From NCBI GenBank assembly GCA_035772785.1, contig JAOCPU010000004.1, forward strand, positions 620,001 to 684,000: 64,000 nucleotides of DNA, read 5' to 3'. The position numbers were made by a program, and so were the translations under genes. The notes under the pieces were generated by a model, which was not told the origin of the DNA, did not search any database, and saw only the letters and a list, made by a program, of their open reading frames with translations. Below, in pieces: positions 59,431 to 64,000 of this stretch. Positions within the stretch are counted from its first letter, which is position 1. Each line of letters opens with the position of its first letter. This stretch comes from Phlebiopsis flavidoalba (taxonomy: Eukaryota > Basidiomycota > Agaricomycetes > Polyporales > Phanerochaetaceae).

Positions 59431-62326
59431 ATGTCCGGTCCTCAGGACGTCGGCATCCGCCAGAGGGCACGCGTCGGGCCCCGGCAGCCGCCTCGCCACA
59501 GACCCCCCTTAGCCCCCAAGAGCGAGCCTGACGATGACCACCTCGCCGCCGCCTACCGCGCACAGTGAGTGACCACGTATCCGTGTTGGTACATTGAAGT
59601 GATATACTGACGGGTGTGGCACCACCAGAGAGAGGGCAATGCACGGTCAATTGAGCAAGTACTGGAGACTCCAGAGGCTAGCGTCGCACTCGTTGGCGTC
59701 CTCACGTTTAACTCGCCTTTGCGCTGCGCTTCTACAAGATCAAATCATCCTGACCAGGTCGTGTGCGTGTCCCCTCTTCGTTCGCGTATTACACGCGCCA
59801 TGACTCATTTTGCGCGACTATAGCTTCGGGACGAAGTTCACTTTGGCAAGTTTGCGGCACATTACATACACAACGAGAGTACTATTCGATGTGAACCCGC
59901 CCTTGACGAAGCTCCTTTACGGTCTCAGCCGGCTGGTTCGTCGCTTCGAACGGCAAGTTTCAAGTTCGAAAAACATTGGAGACAGCTACACGGAGAACCA
60001 TGTTTCCATACGTTGGCATGTCGTGCCTTTCCGGCTCTACTCGGAAAGCTTGACCATCCCCGTTGTGTATGCCATCATGAAGGGAGTCCGGTTACTCGAA
60101 ACATCACTTGCGGCTTTCTCTGCGTGCCTGATTCTGGTTTGGTGCGTTTCTCCACTCAGATACTAGACCAAATACTTACAGCGCTTGTAGACAACGCCCA
60201 TGTCGCTCAATCGCGCCTTATCCTGCTCGATGCACCTCTCATCTTCTTCATGTCGCTTACTAATATATTCCTATATTCGTTTCCGGAAACTAACGAACCT
60301 ACCCTGTGAGCATTCTGCTTATCCTCTGAATGTGGCATTGTATACTCAAGTCTTTCACCAGCGAATTCTTCTCCCGTCATGGTGGGGATTTGGGGCTCCT
60401 CCCCTGCAACTGGTACATTCATGGCTTGTACATGGTCTTCGAAGGTTAACGGCATTCACTGACCGTTGTGACGATCGGCATTGCTGTCTGTATTTATTGA
60501 CCTCTGGGACTGCCTCAAAGACATCAGGAAAGGCCACAGCAAGGTTCGTCGCCCCACTCGCTCGCGTCTTAATGGACACTATTACTTATGATTAATAGGA
60601 TTACTTCCGGAAACATTTCATGGCAAGAGCTGTCGGCTTGATCGCTCTGCCCGTCGTTCTTTACTTGTCTTCTTCTATATACATCTCTCCGTGCTTCACT
60701 TATTCGGGTCCCTCCTGGTGACTCGTTTCATGAGCCCCGCATTCCAAGAGACACTGCGGGATAACGAACTTTTGATGAATAGCCAAGGTATGCTTGCACA
60801 TTCGATCCGTGTGGAGTAATATTCACCGGCAATGCAGAAATTCGATACTACGACACGATTACGATTAACACAAGGACACCAAGGTCTTCTTGCATTCGCA
60901 TCCGGAGCGATACCCATTGAAATACGACGATGGTCGTATCAGTAGCCAAGGCCAGCAGGTCACGGGCTACGCACACGAACGACGCAAACAAACCATTGGC
61001 AGGTCATCCCTACAAAGGCACTCCCCGAGACTGGGCGGGGTCGCATCGTGCGCCACGAAGGACATCATCCAGCTGCTACACACGTCAACACGCAGACGGT
61101 GCTCTTGACGCATGATGTCGCATCACCTACAATGCCGACAAACGAAGAGATGACGACATGGCCGAAGGACGATCACTCGCGTTACAACGACACGCTATTC
61201 CATCTGCGACTCGTCGACGGGAATCCCGGTGGAGCGTGGAAGACTAAGTCAGGCCATTTCAAAACTTATTCACGTGCCCACCAAGGTCGCGATGTGGACA
61301 TTCCCCGGCCAGCTTCCCGACCGTGGGCGTTCAATCAGCAATGAGGTCAACGGCAAGAAAGAGATTGGTGACAAAACGACCATCTGGTACGCGGACGACA
61401 TTCTCGCGACCGAGGGTGAGCACATTTTGATATCGGGTAGACGCGCGGTCCTGACCATTGACAGACGGCGAGATCAAGTCCCGGATGAGATCGGCCACAA
61501 GGAGCCAAAGAAGATGAATTTCTTCAAAAAGTTCGGGGAGCTGCAGATTCTCATGCTGCAACACAACGCCGGACTCGTCGCGTCGCACACCATACGCAAG
61601 TGGGCCGTTCAACTGGCCATTCCTCATCAGTGGTATCTCCTTCTGGACGCAAAGCGATGGGCAGAAACAAATCTATCTCGTTGGAAACCTCCTCGGCTGG
61701 CTTGCGAGCACGTTTTGGTGTTGCGATCTTTGTCGGTATCCTCGGCGCGGACCTGCTCGCGCCGCCGCCGTGCAATTGAGCCAATTCCCCCACGTATGTT
61801 CTCTCTTCACCCTCACGCCCACAAAACACTCACCATGCCGGTGCATAGCGGTGCGCAACCGCCTGTGGAACTCGACGGGCTTCTTCCTGCTCGTCTGGGC
61901 GGTATACATTACTTCCCTTTCTACCTGATGGGCCGCCAGCTGTGTTTTCTGCACCACTACCTGCCCTCGCATCTCGCGTCTGCGCTCGTCGCGGGCGCAG
62001 TGCTCCACTTTGTGCTCTCCGAGAGCATCAACTACCCCATCTCCGCGCGTGGGCCCTCGACCCGCCCGCAGCCACCACAGACCGCGGACGTCGGCCTCAA
62101 GGGCCCCATCGTGGTCGCCGTGTTTTTGTGGTGCTCATGTTTGGGCTGTATGTGTTACATTGCACCGCTGACATATGGTACACCCGGGTGCGTCGTATTC
62201 CTTCCTCTTCTGCGTTTCTGGGGTGCTGATAAGGTGTCTAGGCTGACGGGCGAGCAAGTCAACGCACGGAGGCTGCTCAACACCTGGACGCTCCACTTTG
62301 CGGCGAAAAAGACAGATCATATCTAG
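59431..62326 (+). CDS. PMT2: Protein O-mannosyltransferase, PMT2 family
   Basis: PMT enzymes are ER membrane proteins that transfer mannose from dolichyl-phosphate-mannose to Ser/Thr of secreted proteins. The start is MSGPQDVGIRQRARVGPRQP at 59431, with SEPDDDHLAAAYRA before the first intron. The first lumenal loop reads FYKINHPDQVV, intron, DEVHFGKFAAHYI with the catalytic Asp-Glu pair (about 59835-59870). Then come DSYTENHV, LPALLGKL, DNAHVAQSRLILLDAPLIFF (60190-60249), ARAVGLIALPVVLY (about 60620-60665) and SGPSWxDSFMSPAFQETLRD. The MIR region follows: VFLHSHPERYPLKYDDGRIS (about 60880-60940), LLHVNTQTVLLTHDVASPT (about 61076-61130), SGHFKLIHVPTKVAMWT. The C-terminal membrane part has MNFFKKFGELQILMLQHNAG (61514-61573), HYFPFYLMGRQL and HHYLPSHLASALVAGAVLHF, ending VNARRLLNTWTLHFAAK, stop at 62326. 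Indels are spread through the gene. Confidence 0.9.
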
Positions 62327-63130
62327 GGCGATGAGGTGTAGTGCGACAGCGGACGGACACTGCTTGCAACTTCTCCTTATGTATATACTGTTTTTCTCTC
62401 TTCCTCTGTCGAATGTTACTCAATGATCTTGCTGTCCAAGTATCGAATTGTTTTTCTTGTGCAGTCGGATATAGACATTGACGTCGGATCGTCCGAGCAA
62501 GAATGTCGGTGAAATGTGTTGGTTTGGGAGCCTTGTATGCAGTGTTGCCAGGTGCCGCCGCCTGCTGGTCGCTAAAATCTTAATCTTGGATCTTCATGCG
62601 GCCCTCAGCGTTTAACCACCCGCCTCAAAGTCAGATGTGGCGCAGTGACGTAAGTGGCAAAATCTGGAACGCAAGGTGGGCACGCTTTTTGTTTGCCTGC
62701 TATCATCCCTGACATGTAGCCGCTTGAGGCATCGGATTTTCTACGGTAATTGCAGGTGCGAGCATATCCTGTGTCTGAAGGGGCGAGACCTTGTCATATA
62801 AGGTCTGCTTAGAGAGACTAAGGGCGCCCGCCCCGCGTTGTCCGTGTGCATCGAAAGGAGACGGACGTTCCTACCGCGCTCACAAAGCAAGGTTCCGGGG
62901 CCGATAATGCAGCGGAGAGCGGCCGACGTCTGAGCGGGTGTGGACCCGCGGGGTGGCTATATGCTGTTATAGTGTTCCTAGGTAGCTGCGATAGACTGAG
63001 AGCATACAGTGGGCTATGAGGGCTACGCGGTTCGTCCGAACACTATGAGACAGGTATAGGCGTCCATTAGCGAAATTACGGCTGCACAGCACCGTGCCAC
63101 TCGCGTCGGGCCCCGCTCGATCGTCAGTGA
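62327..63130. other. Gene-free stretch after PMT2
   Basis: About 800 bases containing the PMT2 3' end. No coding region with recognisable features. The GC-rich part near 62820-62950 has no tRNA or rRNA signature that I can fold by eye. Confidence 0.45.
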
Positions 63131-63350
63131 CGATGTTCACACAGTTGCCCATAGAAGGCATGAGTAGATAATAGAGGTAGTGTAGCATTGTATACATTTA
63201 ATAGGTACATAATAGTAGTGAAGAGAACACAGGGTGCGGCGGGGATGTTTGCCTCTGCACAGTGTGGCCGCAATCCAGAGCCACCTGCCCCCCCAGCAGC
63301 AAGGTTCTGCATGTAAGACTGACCACCATTGACTAAGGTGAACTGGGGTC

Positions 63351-64000
63351 CTACAGGACTGGCCTCAGTAATTGGATAAGATCGAGAAGAATCTTACGTA
63401 CCTGTTTCGCGTTTCCTAACTGCGGGTGGCGAAGGCTTTGGTCATGTACCTCCCGCGATTCGTCCGGATTCTTCGGGTACGTGGCTAGAAGTGTTTTCAT
63501 ATGCTCAGTCTCCTCTCTGAGGACACGTGGACATTTGAATTTAGTGAGTTCGTTTCTTTGCCTCGCTCTCCCGGCGAGGTTTCGTCTGAGTTGAAGGATC
63601 ACCTTGTCCTTCTCCTCGTATGATCGCTTTGAGCCTTTGAGAAATGTTTATCCCTCTTCTTCGTAGGTCTCTTCGCGGTATGCGACGAGCACGGCGATTC
63701 CAGCAGTAACTTCATTTTTTTGTTGCCATAATCGCAGCTTGACTCTGGGCAGCAAGTCTGAGTCGATTTGCCAGCTCTCCTCGTCGTGACAATCTGTCCC
63801 AACTCTTTCGTCCGCAAAACGATTGATTAAATGTCCTGGTCCTTTCCTTCTACCTTCCTGAAGGAACTTCCACGCTGCGATTTTTTTTTTCCGACTCAGG
63901 GTTTCCAAATTAGAACCTTCCACACCTATTCTTCCCCACATCTGAATCATGAGATGGTTGACGACGCGCCGGGGCCCGCTTACCCCGTTGCCGCGGGTCT
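63351..64000 (-). CDS. Unidentified coding region, partial, running off the right edge
   Basis: Not recognised. From about 63950 down to 63648 the minus strand reads SRKKKIAAWKFLQEGRRKGP, FADERVGTDCHDEESWQIDS, RVKLRLWQQKNEVTAGIAVL, AYREETYEEE. After an apparent shift or intron, 63602-63351 continues with LQLRRNLAGRARQRNELTKF, REETEHMKTLLATYPKNPDE and HPQLGNAKQVRK, where a GTACG donor may follow (about 63402). The charged, helix-friendly mix (Glu, Lys, Arg, Leu) resembles a coiled-coil or cytosolic protein. A T run on the plus strand (63882-63891) gives the KKK and is a likely indel site. The 5' end lies beyond the window. Confidence 0.45.

Noticed and set aside
61551..62008. Minus-strand frames across 61551-62008.
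   Set aside because: They overlap the C-terminal membrane region of PMT2, which is unmistakable on the plus strand.

Overview
The window looks like nuclear DNA of a filamentous basidiomycete, most likely an Agaricomycete. Genes are split by many short GT-AG introns of about 50-60 bases, several gene families are typical of that group (FunK1 fungal kinases, HGD-type TKL kinases), and the housekeeping genes read as basidiomycete versions. Products were identified by reading translations by eye; no database was searched.

Layout. Positions 1-7254 are a conserved housekeeping block: VPS5 (retromer sorting nexin, minus, running off the left edge), MPE1 (mRNA cleavage/polyadenylation factor, minus) and, divergent from it, ERG4 (last step of ergosterol synthesis, plus). 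Positions 8799-19577 hold four related tyrosine-kinase-like (TKL) protein kinase genes, (+), (-), (-), (+). They share an N-terminal exon motif, which points to local duplication. Positions 19578-25645 are mostly gene-poor, with an inverted pair of GCACAGAG-type repeats and one low-complexity Ser/Thr/Pro-rich gene. Positions 25646-58628 are dominated by seven FunK1 kinase genes or relics of two kinds, called here type I and type II. They sit as tail-to-tail pairs: I(+)/II(-) at 25646-31258, I(+)/II(-) at 33164-38695, and the same pair inverted, II(+)/I(-), at 54225-58628. A seventh copy, type I at 49056-52485, has no partner and carries an 874-base insertion in its catalytic loop. A divergent pair of conserved single-copy genes lies inside this array: a YVC1-like TRP calcium channel (minus) and BYE1, a PHD-TFIIS-SPOC transcription factor (plus). 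A PMT2-type protein O-mannosyltransferase (plus) follows at 59431-62326. An unidentified coding region leaves the right edge on the minus strand. A MITE-like element with palindromic ACCTGCAGGT motifs sits at about 52945-53625.

Nearly every gene, including those that should be indispensable, carries several one- or two-base indels, often in homopolymers. The simplest reading is residual long-read assembly error, so apparent frameshifts here are weak evidence of gene death. Gene spans are therefore outer limits of recognisable homology; exon ends are mostly approximate.

The housekeeping genes act in separate pathways (endosome recycling, mRNA 3' end formation, sterol synthesis, vacuolar Ca2+ release, transcription elongation, protein O-mannosylation). 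The accessory part is a kinase-rich region: eleven kinase genes or relics in about 50 kb.
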